Below are positions 26,416-35,759 of a stretch of 64,000 bases of DNA, piece after piece. The first letter of the stretch is position 1; every line of letters begins with the position of its first letter. The notes under the pieces were generated by a model. That model did not search any database and was not told the origin of the DNA. It saw only the letters and a program-made list of their open reading frames with translations. This DNA comes from RGIG8745 sp045576655. GTDB lineage: Bacteria; Bacteroidota; Bacteroidia; Bacteroidales; Bacteroidaceae. A program made the position numbers and the translations under genes. The DNA is taken from assembly GCA_045576655.1 (NCBI GenBank), contig JAZNGW010000046.1, positions 1 through 64,000 of the forward strand, in the 5' to 3' direction.

Positions 26416-29400
26416 TCACTTCTTAAATATAAACAATTCGGAGAGACGGTCGAGCTTCTTACGAAGCACTACACCCGCACCGTTTTCTATCAATTCGCCC
26501 TCGATAAGGTTGTCGTAATTCTTCTCATGGAAAAGGCGCACGTATCGAGTGCCGCCGTTGTCAAGTCGCCATTCCAGCGAAACGTCGTCGATGTAAGCCC
26601 CCGACTCATTTTCGGTCTTGTTGCCATCGGCATTGACTTTTCCACCGATGACGATATTAAGTCTGTCGCTAAACAAACGCTTAGAGAACTTAAACGAATA
26701 GTCAGTCTTAGTACTTCCGTCGTCGCGAGTACTCTGTTCCATACCCACGTTCACGTCGACCGCCGTACTGAGAGCCTGGCCTGCAATATTGTTTATTTCA
26801 TTCTGCAAGAAGTTGTTAAGCGCATTACCGGCATTGAATCCCGAAGAGTTGGAACCTGAAAGGTACATACCTGTAGCAAGCATTGCCACAGCCAGCTTGT
26901 TTTTCTCTTCAAGCGACATGGAAGCCAGTTCATTCTGTATAGTCAAATCCTCAGGGGCCGCAATGGTAAATTCAAGTCCCATATTGGAGAGCGTGTTGGT
27001 TATCTTCAGTCCGACATCAAACGTCACAGAACGGCTCTTGCCGTCTTCTGTTGCTACAGACGCCTTTGTGCGCTCCGTTGCTGCAATATTAAGCATCGGA
27101 TTCATCGGGTCGCCGGTAAAGTCAATATAGCTGCCGTTTTGCAGAGTAAAGGTCTTGAGAGGTATGACCGGAAGCGTATACTTCATTTCACCTTCATTTA
27201 TGGTGTAGCGCCCTTGCAGGTTAAGCACTCCCTCTGGGGTATAAGTCATAACCATCGAACCGCCTCCCTGCACATTCACATAACTCTGTCGGTCGGCAGA
27301 GAACTCACAGTGGAACTCAGCTCCATCCTCTACGTTAAGTTGCAGATTCAAGTCCATTCCCATAAACTTGCGTGTGTCCCTAACCGCAGAGGTGTCCGGC
27401 GGAGCATTAAAGTCGACGAAGGTAACAATGTCCTCCAGGCGATAGTCGATCGAGAGCGGGGTGTCCGTCATCACATAGGTCATATCGGTGTTATTTAGAA
27501 CATTGACCATACCTCGCACAGAAAGGTCGTCCATCGTACCATTTACTCTGGCAAGGAAGTCGCCATACATTTCGCCGAATATAATAGACTTGCGGGTACG
27601 CTTCGAATCAATCAGCTGGAAATTCTGTCCGTACAGGCTGAGACTCATCATTATCTCCTCGAAGTCGGCAAAGTCAACATATCCATTAAGGGTCAGAGGA
27701 TTCTTGCCAGTGCCATACATTGCAAGACGGTTAAAGCGCAGCCTGCTGTTATCGAAAGTAATCGGAGTATTGGCAAATAGCATATTAACGGCATAAGGTT
27801 CAGAAATAAGTCTTACGCTATCCGGAAGGATGCTACCGTTAACAAGCAACTTATCCATTGTGCCCTGCACCTTCAAGTTGCCATCAATGTCGCCACTGAA
27901 GGTAGCCATCTGATCAGGCACGAAAGCCGACAACATTGACATCGGCAAATCCTTCAGATTCAAGTCTGCGTCAAGTACTCCTTCCGCCTCACCGTTGTAA
28001 GAGCCGGCAAGTTCTGCAAACTCCACGTCGTTATGGCTCAGCTCCGCCTTTACGTCATGCACGAACTCGCCCATAGGCGCATAGTCAAACACTGCTTTCA
28101 AGTCGCCCACCGACGCTCCTTCGTACTTAAACTTTTCTGCTTCAAGTTCGCCGCTGACAGTGAAGTTTTGAGCATCCTGAACATAATTGACGTCAAGATT
28201 CAGCAGTCCGTCCATCTTAGGCATAAATGGCAATACGGTAAGCAGCTCGCCCAGATTTAGGTTTTCCACCACAGCATTTGCATCCTGCAAATTATCCCCC
28301 TCTGGATCTGCTTTCACATATATCCTGCAACTATCCTTCTTAGAATGCAAGTCAACATTTGCATATATACGTCCCAAACTATCAATGCTAACGAAGTTAT
28401 CGCCGTTCAAGTCAAACTTGTTGAACGCAATGGTTGGCGTATTAGGATACAGATTGAAAGTCGAGACGCTATCCGTAAAGAATGCCTTCACGCCGAGATC
28501 CATACCCTGCTTGCCTTTCTTGCTCACATAAGTGAGGTGAGCATCGGCATCCAGCGCTGCAATGTATCCATCAAGCACAGCGCTGAATCCAGGGCAAAGT
28601 TTCTGATCGTCGCATCTTATCCCTGCCTTATAGTTGAACCGCGTAGAATCCTGTACAAGATTGCAATAAAGCGTATCAATCCTGATACTATCTGTTTTAA
28701 AGCCGAACACATGTGCCCATCCTGTGAGGCCATTCTCAGGCGAAGTGCGTAAGTCGGCCTTCACCACATCAAATGACATGCCGTTTAACGCAAGGATTTT
28801 CGTCACCGGATTCTCCGTGCCTATATCTGTACGCAACTTCGTCACTGGCATTATTTTCTTAATCTCCTCAAGATTAACACTCTTCGCCTCAATCTGCTTC
28901 ATTGCCACATCGCCCACACCAACAAACATATCAATCAGAGCAAACAGATTGTTTGGAGAACGGAAATCAAAACTCAAATCGCCCGTTTTCAGAACCGCTG
29001 CAGTTGAGTCAGGCATCGACTCAGCATATAATTTAAAGTCGTCTGTCAGCAACTTCTCTTTCCCTATCCTCATATCCAGTCCGCGAACAAATGCATCAAC
29101 CTTGAAGAGCTCGTTCCAATTATAGTTAGCCTTAACACGCCCGTTGGTCGTCACTTCAAGAGTCTTCTCCGACAAGCCCATTGCCTTGAAGTCGACAAAC
29201 GGAAGTTGCAAATCCAAGTCGGCATCCAAACTCTTCTCTGATATACTGCCCGTCAAACCGAGTTCAGTCTGCAACACATCGTTGTCGCAGGCCATCTCCA
29301 TGCCCATCTTACCCTTGTCGAGGGAAACATGAGCATTAGTGCTGCTCACGTCTATGCGTCCAAACTTCGCCGTGTCGAGCAACAACGTCACATCTGCTCT

Positions 29401-31098
29401 CGTCTCAGGCGAATAGAAATCGAAGCCATGACCTTCAGCCGAAACGGAGCCTGCCAACCTCAGTTCTTCCTCAAGCTTGACAATCTTGTTCAGCACCAAA
29501 TTGCTTATATCCACGTCTGCCTTGTAATGCTCCGTCTCTAAGCCGTAATTGGCGGTCATCATGACAATGGCATCGGCAGCGTGCAAGTTGGCATCAGCCG
29601 AAGCCACCCCGTCAACCAATTCCGCATTAGCGAGCAGCATCATATTTTTAGGGATACTGAACGATGCCGCCGCATCAGCAGGCATCCAACCTTTCACAAA
29701 GTCCACATCCCATACATCGGCCTTCATGCTGAACTTTCCGCCTATCTTCTTAAGGTCTGTCAAGTTTGTAGCCTCGCCTCGTCCCTTAACAGACAAGGCG
29801 CCATTCATCTCCGCATCAACGCTACGGATAGCCAGACGCTTCATGTTACCCTCAGCCCTCAAGTTCATCTTCAAAGGCGGAAGCATGACTCTCTCTCCTC
29901 TTTCAAACCCTGTAGGATAGGCCTGCGAATCCACCGGCAGAGAGATAGCGGCATTGCCTAACGCAAGTTCCACATCGCCCCACCCGAGCGTCATGTTCGC
30001 ATCCACGTTCATTCTGCCAGGATTGTTCTCGTCGAAGGCGTTCATGTCCATGTCCACGTTTGCCGCCAACTTTGAGTTCTCCGTTCTCAATATAAGGTCA
30101 TCCACTTTGAGCGCCACAGAGTCCATCGCTATGCGTGTGTGGCCTTCAACAATAGCCAGTCCGCTTCGCTCTTTAGCAACAAAACGATTGAGCGTCAAAC
30201 CCAACTTGCCAGTTTTGCCGTCAAACGAAACCGAATCCACATCCACGCCTATCCCGTCCAGCGCTATATGCTGAGGGTCAAGCACCCCTTTGGCAGCAGC
30301 GCCTGAGCCCATATCGTAAGTAACTGATGTCCCGTCAATTCTCAACCTATGCACATCATACTTTTCCTTCTCCAGATCGAGAAATCCGGTCACGAAAGCA
30401 TCGCCCACATGAGCGCCTATGACCACACTGTCTTTCTGCGGAGCAAGTGCCATGCGCACCCCCACATTCTTCATCCTCACATCGTCCAGCCGCACCACCC
30501 ACGCAACAGGCTCTGACGCTGACACCGCCGTGTCCTCAGCCACAGAGTCAGCCAGCGTAACCGTCAAGTCGGCGTCAGCAAGCAGAGCATGACTCACCAC
30601 GGCTTCGCTTCGCTCCAAACTTGTCGTGTGGGAATCGAGCGTAAACTCGCCCATATATCCCTTCAGGCGCATAGCCTCAACGAGGTTACGAGTGTCAACC
30701 TTCACATCCCGCAATGTCACGCAATCCACCTCCACCTCCTGCTTAAGCAACGGCTGCAGCCTCACGCTCACCAACAGTTCGCCCGCATCAAGCACCGTAT
30801 CGCCTTCCTGAATAGCAACCGTATTGCGCAAAGACAAGTCAAGAGGAAACTTCAGCCTCACCTCGCCCACCTTCACGTCCATGCCCATCTCCTCCGACAA
30901 GATGCCAGTAGCCGTATCGACAGCCCACTGCTGAACAGGCGGGATATACAGCAATACACCCAGCAACAGAATCAGCAGCAAAGGCACAGCAACTACCCAT
31001 GCCACAATTCTCAAGACACGTCCAGCAACGCCTCCCTTCTTCAGCGCCACTTCATCCGTACCTTGACCCCCATTCTTCAAATCGTCTTTATTAGTCAT
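26416..31098 (-). CDS. tamB: Translocation and assembly module protein TamB
   Basis: Very large AsmA-like protein that spans the periplasm, anchored in the inner membrane. From the ATG at 31098 (MTNKDDLKNGG) the product is about 1560 residues. A single N-terminal membrane helix (about 25-50) is followed by a long beta-helical stretch thought to carry phospholipid or chaperone barrels, and a C-terminal DUF490 domain (about 1150-1560) with LNVEDGAEFHCEFSADR and the ALNNFLQNEINNIAG segment. An alternative start 15 codons upstream (31143) lies in an A/T-rich stretch and is less likely. Partner gene tamL follows directly. Confidence 0.93.
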   Translation of the reverse strand: MTNKDDLKNGGQGTDEVALKKGGVAGRVLRIVAWVVAVPLLLILLLGVLLYIPPVQQWAVDTATGILSEEMGMDVKVGEVRLKFPLDLSLRNTVAIQEGDTVLDAGELLVSVRLQPLLKQEVEVDCVTLRDVKVDTRNLVEAMRLKGYMGEFTLDSHTTSLERSEAVVSHALLADADLTVTLADSVAEDTAVSASEPVAWVVRLDDVRMKNVGVRMALAPQKDSVVIGAHVGDAFVTGFLDLEKEKYDVHRLRIDGTSVTYDMGSGAAAKGVLDPQHIALDGIGVDVDSVSFDGKTGKLGLTLNRFVAKERSGLAIVEGHTRIAMDSVALKVDDLILRTENSKLAANVDMDMNAFDENNPGRMNVDANMTLGWGDVELALGNAAISLPVDSQAYPTGFERGERVMLPPLKMNLRAEGNMKRLAIRSVDAEMNGALSVKGRGEATNLTDLKKIGGKFSMKADVWDVDFVKGWMPADAAASFSIPKNMMLLANAELVDGVASADANLHAADAIVMMTANYGLETEHYKADVDISNLVLNKIVKLEEELRLAGSVSAEGHGFDFYSPETRADVTLLLDTAKFGRIDVSSTNAHVSLDKGKMGMEMACDNDVLQTELGLTGSISEKSLDADLDLQLPFVDFKAMGLSEKTLEVTTNGRVKANYNWNELFKVDAFVRGLDMRIGKEKLLTDDFKLYAESMPDSTAAVLKTGDLSFDFRSPNNLFALIDMFVGVGDVAMKQIEAKSVNLEEIKKIMPVTKLRTDIGTENPVTKILALNGMSFDVVKADLRTSPENGLTGWAHVFGFKTDSIRIDTLYCNLVQDSTRFNYKAGIRCDDQKLCPGFSAVLDGYIAALDADAHLTYVSKKGKQGMDLGVKAFFTDSVSTFNLYPNTPTIAFNKFDLNGDNFVSIDSLGRIYANVDLHSKKDSCRIYVKADPEGDNLQDANAVVENLNLGELLTVLPFMPKMDGLLNLDVNYVQDAQNFTVSGELEAEKFKYEGASVGDLKAVFDYAPMGEFVHDVKAELSHNDVEFAELAGSYNGEAEGVLDADLNLKDLPMSMLSAFVPDQMATFSGDIDGNLKVQGTMDKLLVNGSILPDSVRLISEPYAVNMLFANTPITFDNSRLRFNRLAMYGTGKNPLTLNGYVDFADFEEIMMSLSLYGQNFQLIDSKRTRKSIIFGEMYGDFLARVNGTMDDLSVRGMVNVLNNTDMTYVMTDTPLSIDYRLEDIVTFVDFNAPPDTSAVRDTRKFMGMDLNLQLNVEDGAEFHCEFSADRQSYVNVQGGGSMVMTYTPEGVLNLQGRYTINEGEMKYTLPVIPLKTFTLQNGSYIDFTGDPMNPMLNIAATERTKASVATEDGKSRSVTFDVGLKITNTLSNMGLEFTIAAPEDLTIQNELASMSLEEKNKLAVAMLATGMYLSGSNSSGFNAGNALNNFLQNEINNIAGQALSTAVDVNVGMEQSTRDDGSTKTDYSFKFSKRLFSDRLNIVIGGKVNADGNKTENESGAYIDDVSLEWRLDNGGTRYVRLFHEKNYDNLIEGELIENGAGVVLRKKLDRLSELFIFKK

Positions 31099-31186
31099 TC
31101 TGAATACTATTTTAAACTTTAACAATAACGTTAACAACAACATTATTGTGCTTAATAGTAGCTAAAAATCCCCAACTTTTTACTTC

Positions 31187-31762
31187 TTACTTTTTACTTC
31201 TTACTTCCCCATATACATCCGCATGCAAAACCTCAATCATTTCGCCAATCGGCACATCCGCCTGCCCGCCAGCCGCACGGACCATCAATTTCATTTCCAA
31301 TCCAGGCACCACCCCATACGACGGCTGCACATAATAGTCAGGCATCAAGCGAAAACCCAGATTTTCGTAAAACCTGACCCTGCGCCGCGTCAGCGCGCAA
31401 ACAGGAGGCTCCACCTCAAGCACCACAGGCACATCGCCCACACCATCAAGCCACTCCCTCATCACCTCAGAACCCATTCCGCCTCCACGCAGTTCCTCCC
31501 TCACCGCCAGATATTCCACATACACAAACGGCCACTTCTGCACACCATCCACCTCGCACGCCAAGTCCCAATAGCAAAGCATGGCATCGCCCATGCCACA
31601 AACCATACAGTGAAACCTCGGCTCCTCCCGTACAAGGCGGTCAAACCACCCTCTCGGCCTCCGCTCACACTCAGGAAACGAGTCCATAAACAACCGCATC
31701 AGAGGTTCGTACCCCGCATCATCAGTATCAGTAATCCTGCATAAATTCATAGAGCAAACCAT
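31187..31762 (-). CDS. GNAT-family N-acetyltransferase
   Basis: Cytoplasmic acetyl-CoA-dependent acyltransferase fold, 191 residues. The central motif AVREELRGGGMGSEVMREWL (about 97-116) is the GNAT motif A with the R/Q-x-x-G-x-G/A pyrophosphate loop; VEPPVCALTRRRVRFYENLGFRL is the following motif B region. The acceptor substrate is not predictable. A start four codons in (31750) is also possible. It stands alone, followed on its left by simple repeats and the tamB start. Confidence 0.85.
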   Translation of the reverse strand: MVCSMNLCRITDTDDAGYEPLMRLFMDSFPECERRPRGWFDRLVREEPRFHCMVCGMGDAMLCYWDLACEVDGVQKWPFVYVEYLAVREELRGGGMGSEVMREWLDGVGDVPVVLEVEPPVCALTRRRVRFYENLGFRLMPDYYVQPSYGVVPGLEMKLMVRAAGGQADVPIGEMIEVLHADVYGEVRSKK

Positions 31763-31825
31763 TCACTTTAATGAACAATATTCCTACAGACTACAAAAAT
31801 ACGAATAAATTGTTTAAACAGATAT

Positions 31826-31995
31826 TGAGTTTTTAAGTTTTTAAGTTTGTGAGTTTTGTAGAGACGTCATATTATGGCATCTCAATTCGTGCGGATTATA
31901 TTTAGGACCCACGGTTTTTGAGTTCTTGAGTTTGTGAGTTTTTTAACTTCTTAACTCCTTAACTTCTTAACTCCTTAACTTTTAACTTTGTGAGT
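31826..31995. repeat. Simple repeats with a degenerate GACGTCTCT palindrome
   Basis: Words like AAGTTTTTGAG and TAACTCCTTAACTTC fill most of this stretch. At 31857-31882 lies AGAGACGTCATATTATGGCATC, a member of the small palindrome family seen near 59134, 61239 and 61641. No gene. Confidence 0.7.
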
Positions 31996-32081
31996 TCCCT
32001 AAACCATAAACACTAAACATTAAATCACACCTGCGCCCTGCCTAAATTCACATCCACCCCAGCGAATATTTTACAGCACTG

Positions 32082-32187
32082 CGGAGAAAAGTAGAAATAA
32101 AAGTAATATTTGTACAAATAATGGTTTTATTTATATAAATATTAGTTTTATTCTTACAAATATAAGTTTTATTTCTACTTTTCAGCG
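32082..32187 (+). repeat. 106-bp 4x21 inverted-end element, copy 3 (compensated arms)
   Basis: Units start at 32100, 32121, 32142 and 32163. Both arms differ from the other copies at the same paired position: GTAGAAAT on the left and ATTTCTAC on the right, instead of GTATAAAT/ATTTATAC. A paired change in both arms means pairing or palindromic symmetry is being kept. It shares the right flank GGTCGGGAAGTTTGCACCGA with copy 1. Confidence 0.9.
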
Positions 32188-32276
32188 AGGGGTCGGGAAG
32201 TTTGCACCGAGGCGGAGAGAGTTTTTCAGTGCGGCAGCGATGTTTTTTACTGAGTCAAGGATACTGTCTGGCGCAG

Positions 32277-32311
32277 AAAAAAAGGGCAGCAAGCTAAAAT
32301 AGCTTACTGCC
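32277..32311 (-). terminator. Terminator of tRNA-Ala
   Basis: On the minus strand, GGCAGTAAGCTA-TTT-TAGCTTGCTGCC is followed by CTTTTTTT. It lies about 10 bp past the tRNA 3' end. Confidence 0.88.
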
Positions 32312-32321
32312 ACAGGAGGGG

Positions 32322-32395
32322 TGGAGCGTATGAGACTCGAACTCATCACCTCGACACTGCCAGTGTCGCGCTCTAGCCAGATGAGCTAACGCCCC
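32322..32395 (-). tRNA. tRNA-Ala (anticodon GGC)
   Basis: Full cloverleaf on the minus strand: acceptor GGGGCGT pairs with ACGCTCC, D arm GCTC/GAGC, anticodon stem CGACA/TGTCG with loop CTGGCAG (anticodon GGC, reading GCC), T arm ATGAG-TTCGAGT-CTCAT. The acceptor contains G3:U70, the identity element for alanyl-tRNA synthetase, which confirms alanine. The 3' CCA is not encoded (A then CCC). Confidence 0.97.
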
Positions 32396-32549
32396 GCAGG
32401 TTTTAAGTTAAAAGTTAAGAGTTAAAAAACTCACAAACTTAAAACTCAAAACTTACGACCGCGGTGCAAATATAGCACCGTTTTTATAATGTGCAAAAAG
32501 AAATGGACTATATTTCCGAAAAAAAGGTTACAGTTTGCGTTCGGCTCGC

Positions 32550-32580
32550 TTTGAATGAACGGGCAAAAATGCTAAATTTG
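32550..32580 (+). promoter_or_regulatory. Promoter of the GH43-type gene
   Basis: TTTG at 32550-32553, 19 bases, then TAAATTTG at 32573-32580, an exact match to the Bacteroidetes consensus. Predicted start near 32587, leader about 32 nt. Confidence 0.65.
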
Positions 32581-32618
32581 CCTCCGTTGACAGTTTAACC
32601 TAAAAATACGAGTTCGTG

Positions 32619-33671
32619 ATGAGAAAAACATTTTTACTTTTAGCGGCAATGCTGATCGTGTCGGCAGCAAGCGCTCAGAAGTCTCCTTCGGAGAAGGATA
32701 TGGGGGCGTATCTGTTCACTTATTTCAACGACCCTACCCACAGCCTGTTTATGGCGGTGAGCTATGACGGCTACACGTTTAAGGCTGTAAATGAGAGCAA
32801 GCCTATAATTTCGGGCGACAGCATTGCCGACCAGCGGGGCATTCGCGACCCTCACATCTATCGCGGACCTGACGGATGGTTCTATATTGCCATGACTGAC
32901 CTGCACGTATTTGGCAAGCAGCGCGGACTGCGCTCTACTCAATGGGAGCGTGACGACAAGTATGGCTGGGGAAACAACCGTGGCTTAGTGCTGATGAAAT
33001 CGAAGGACCTCATACACTGGACGCACACGGAGGTGCGCATCGACCAGCGCTTCCCTGAAGAGTTTGGCGAACTGGGATGTGCCTGGGCTCCGGAAATCAT
33101 CTACGACCCGTCGGTCGGCAAAATGATGGTTTACTTCACTATCCGCAAGGAGGCTGGCGGCAGGACTAAGCTTTACTATTCGTATGCCAACGACGAGTTT
33201 ACCGACTTAGTGACCGAACCTAAATTATTGTTTGAATATCCGGACGAGAAGATTCAGGTGCTTGACGCTGACATCTGCCCTATGCCCGACGGCAGATATT
33301 TCATGACATACGTGGCACAGGAGAACCCTGGCGGAATCAAGTATATGGTGTCTGACAAGATTACGGAGGGATGGCAATATGTAGAGGGGCAGATTGACGC
33401 CGAAAGGGGTTCGTGCGAGGCGCCTAACACATGGAAGCGCATTGGCGAGGACAAGTGGGTGGTGATGTACGACATCTTCAGCATCAACCCGCATAACTTC
33501 GGTTTTGTCGAGACTACCGACTTCAAGACTTTCACTCCGCTCGGACGTTTCAACGAAGGTGTCATGAAGGCTGAGAACTTCGTTTCGCCAAAGCATGGGA
33601 GCGTAATTCATATCACCAAGAAAGAGGCTAAACGCCTTATTAAGTACTGGGAGAAGAAGAACAGGAAATAA
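32619..33671 (+). CDS. Secreted GH43-type glycoside hydrolase
   Basis: Five-bladed beta-propeller glycosidase, probably an arabinofuranosidase or xylosidase in the periplasm or at the surface. A signal peptide (MRKTFLLLAAMLIVSAASAQ) starts at the ATG 32619, just after an in-frame GTG. Catalytic residues fit GH43: base Asp in RGIRDPHIYRGPDG, acid Glu in CAWAPEIIYD, and the pKa-modulating Asp in VLDADICPM. At about 350 residues it is a single-domain enzyme with no carbohydrate-binding module. No SusC/SusD pair lies nearby, so it is not part of a visible polysaccharide locus; the substrate is unknown. Confidence 0.88.
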   Translation: MRKTFLLLAAMLIVSAASAQKSPSEKDMGAYLFTYFNDPTHSLFMAVSYDGYTFKAVNESKPIISGDSIADQRGIRDPHIYRGPDGWFYIAMTDLHVFGKQRGLRSTQWERDDKYGWGNNRGLVLMKSKDLIHWTHTEVRIDQRFPEEFGELGCAWAPEIIYDPSVGKMMVYFTIRKEAGGRTKLYYSYANDEFTDLVTEPKLLFEYPDEKIQVLDADICPMPDGRYFMTYVAQENPGGIKYMVSDKITEGWQYVEGQIDAERGSCEAPNTWKRIGEDKWVVMYDIFSINPHNFGFVETTDFKTFTPLGRFNEGVMKAENFVSPKHGSVIHITKKEAKRLIKYWEKKNRK

Positions 33672-33790
33672 GTTAAAAGTTAAAAGTTGAATCACAGGAG
33701 TAAAATTCGTGGAGTTATGAACAGGAGTTAAATCACGGGAGTTAAATTGGGGACGATACCATAGGATGTGCCGCCTCGCATCAAGCCCCG

Positions 33791-33846
33791 AAGTAACTTC
33801 CCCAATGTAACTTCCCCAATGTAACTTCCCCAATGTAACTCCTACA
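33791..33846. repeat. 14-bp tandem repeat
   Basis: Four copies of AATGTAACTTCCCC (last one degenerate) between the GH43-type gene and the thioesterase remnant. No gene. Confidence 0.85.
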
Positions 33847-33909
33847 ACTTAGGACCCACAAACTTACAAACTCATTCCAACCTTCTACTTTCTACATTCT
33901 ACCTAATGT

Positions 33910-34286
33910 CTATTTACTTTTTCTATATCCTGACGATGTCACCATTGCCAGCACTTCGTCGTTTTCATCCGTGATTCTCACCTCTATAAACGGCAAGCGG
34001 TGGTGGCTCACTAACTCGCGGGCTTCAGCATAGACGTAGCCCTCACTTACAGAACGTATGTAGGTGATATTGGTTGATATGGAAAAAGTCGGTGGCGCTT
34101 CGTAGTTAGCCACAGAGGCAAAAACCAGATCTGCAAGCGTGAAGAGAGCTCCACCCTGGCACACCCCACGGCATTCAAGTGGTCTGGAGTAATCAACATG
34201 CGCGCTTTGGCATATCCCTTTTCCGCCTCAAGGAGTTCCACTCCTGCGAGTGCGGCAAACCTGTCTTTCTTAAGAAAATCTTTCAT
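33910..34286 (-). pseudogene. PaaI-type hotdog thioesterase with a frameshift
   Basis: Two overlapping frames together encode one hotdog-fold acyl-CoA thioesterase of about 125 residues. The first part runs MKDFLKKDRF to HLNAVG, the second resumes with CQGGALFTLADLVFASVA, the family helix with its active-site region. The break is at GCCGTGGGGTGTGCCAG on the minus strand, where one more G would restore HLNAVGVCQGG. So a single G is missing from a run of four or five. It may be a true mutation, phase variation or a sequencing error. Last gene of the salvage run, after the radical SAM gene. Confidence 0.85.
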
Positions 34287-34311
34287 TGCACTAAACATTA
34301 AACACTAAACC

Positions 34312-35007
34312 TTAAACATCAACCTCCCCCACTCCCAAATCGGTGTTCTCGATCAATATTTCAATGCGAGGGTCATCTTTTATAGCAGGGTAAACATCCG
34401 ATTTGAACCATTCGGCAAGTTCCTCATCCCGCTTCACACAAGTTGAGTTGTTGCAAAAGACGTTGACACTGAAGTACTCAAAATGCCTGCGGGCAATATC
34501 TATATCATTGATGATAGTCTCACGCGTCTGACCTTCCACGCAACAAAGCAGGCACACACCGCTGAAGTGCCTGGCAATCTCAGCAGGCGTCACATCCGCA
34601 GGTACGCCCTTGTTCCATTTCTCACGCATTGCCCCATCGAAGGTCTCCACCCCACAACGAAACTTCACATTGACTGGAGCAAAGCGGTCGGCAAACTCCT
34701 GCAAACGATTACGATACATATAATGCGCCTCAAACCAGAGGGTATGGATATTCTTTTCTCTCACAATATCAGCAATCATTCCGAGAGTCTGATTATCAAG
34801 TTCAATGCACGAACCCGAATTGATAACATCCAGCACCCCATATTCACCCGTCACCCGACTAAGCACCTCCCTATTGCAAGAGAAAGGAGTGGCGCTCCTG
34901 TCGGTGTGGTAATCGCAAAATGCACACTTGCGCCAGCGGCATCCCGTGCCTTGCAAAAGGACGAACTCGCGAGGCATCTTGGTGCGGATCAGTGAATATC
35001 TCTCCAT
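34312..35007 (-). CDS. Radical SAM protein next to a queuosine-precursor transporter
   Basis: Radical SAM enzyme of 231 residues from the ATG at 35007. The iron-sulfur ligands are in GCRWRKCAFCDY, a C-x4-C-x2-C pattern rather than the usual C-x3-C-x2-C. A TIM-barrel-like continuation includes LWFEAHYMYRNRL and CGVETFDG; extra cysteines (GVCLLCCVEG, VFCNNSTC) lie later. It begins just after the YhhQ stop, and a TTG codon overlaps that stop. The family is sure, the reaction not. Because YhhQ imports 7-deazaguanines, a role in queuine or preQ1 salvage, like the queuine lyase QueL, is a reasonable hypothesis. Confidence 0.85.
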   Translation of the reverse strand: MERYSLIRTKMPREFVLLQGTGCRWRKCAFCDYHTDRSATPFSCNREVLSRVTGEYGVLDVINSGSCIELDNQTLGMIADIVREKNIHTLWFEAHYMYRNRLQEFADRFAPVNVKFRCGVETFDGAMREKWNKGVPADVTPAEIARHFSGVCLLCCVEGQTRETIINDIDIARRHFEYFSVNVFCNNSTCVKRDEELAEWFKSDVYPAIKDDPRIEILIENTDLGVGEVDV

Positions 35008-35012
35008 GCCGC

Positions 35013-35702
35013 TCAAAAAGTCGTTTTACGCATCTTACGTTTCAGCCAATACACCGCAGCGTATGCCATAGGAGTGCCGAAGAACGATTCGATGAGCAAT
35101 TTGGATATGTACTGAAACGCCATCATATAGAGAAGGTCATGAGTAGAGACCACTCCAAGAAATGCAATAAGCACGAACGGCAGAGTGTCGAACAAATAGC
35201 CAATCATAGAACTACCTATAGTTCGCACCCAAAGACGCCTTCCCTTTGTCTTCAGCTTTATGCGCTCCATAATCCATGCGTTGGAGAGTTCGCCCAGCAG
35301 AAATCCTGCCAACGACGCTATAACGATGCGAGGCACATAGGTGAAGACATGATTATACGCCCCCGCCGTTTCAGCGAGATAGTCGGGCGAAGGCAGCCAC
35401 ACGCCAATCTGAGTGCATGCCACCATGATGATGTTACAGAAGAACGTGAGCCATATCACCTTTTTTGCCGTGCGAAATCCCCATATCTCGGTAAGCACAT
35501 CACCAAGCATATATGCAAAAGGAAAAGTGATAGTTCCCGCATCGAAATAGAAGAGCCCCAAAATGCTGATGACCTTCACGGCCATCACGTTCGACACGAG
35601 ATAAAGAGTTACAAAAAGTGCCGTCACAACTATCAACGGCACCGTCATAGACTCGCCTGAGTCTATTCGGTTTTTGAAAGGGTTTTCCGATACCTTGTCC
35701 AT
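35013..35702 (-). CDS. yhhQ: Queuosine precursor transporter (YhhQ/QPTR)
   Basis: Inner-membrane transporter of the VUT family that takes up preQ0, preQ1 or queuine. The 229 residues have about six membrane segments and the family motifs SNVMAVKVISILGLFYFDAGTITFPF and GDVLTEIWGFRTAKKVIW, then SSMIGYLFDTLPFVLIAF. The radical SAM gene follows immediately; hpt is 57 bp upstream. The context suggests uptake and remodelling of 7-deazaguanine bases for tRNA queuosine. Confidence 0.92.
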   Translation of the reverse strand: MDKVSENPFKNRIDSGESMTVPLIVVTALFVTLYLVSNVMAVKVISILGLFYFDAGTITFPFAYMLGDVLTEIWGFRTAKKVIWLTFFCNIIMVACTQIGVWLPSPDYLAETAGAYNHVFTYVPRIVIASLAGFLLGELSNAWIMERIKLKTKGRRLWVRTIGSSMIGYLFDTLPFVLIAFLGVVSTHDLLYMMAFQYISKLLIESFFGTPMAYAAVYWLKRKMRKTTF

Positions 35703-35759
35703 AATGTTTATGTTAAAGTTTAGAGGCTGATGTTTAGGTTCCCCTAAACATCAAACCCG

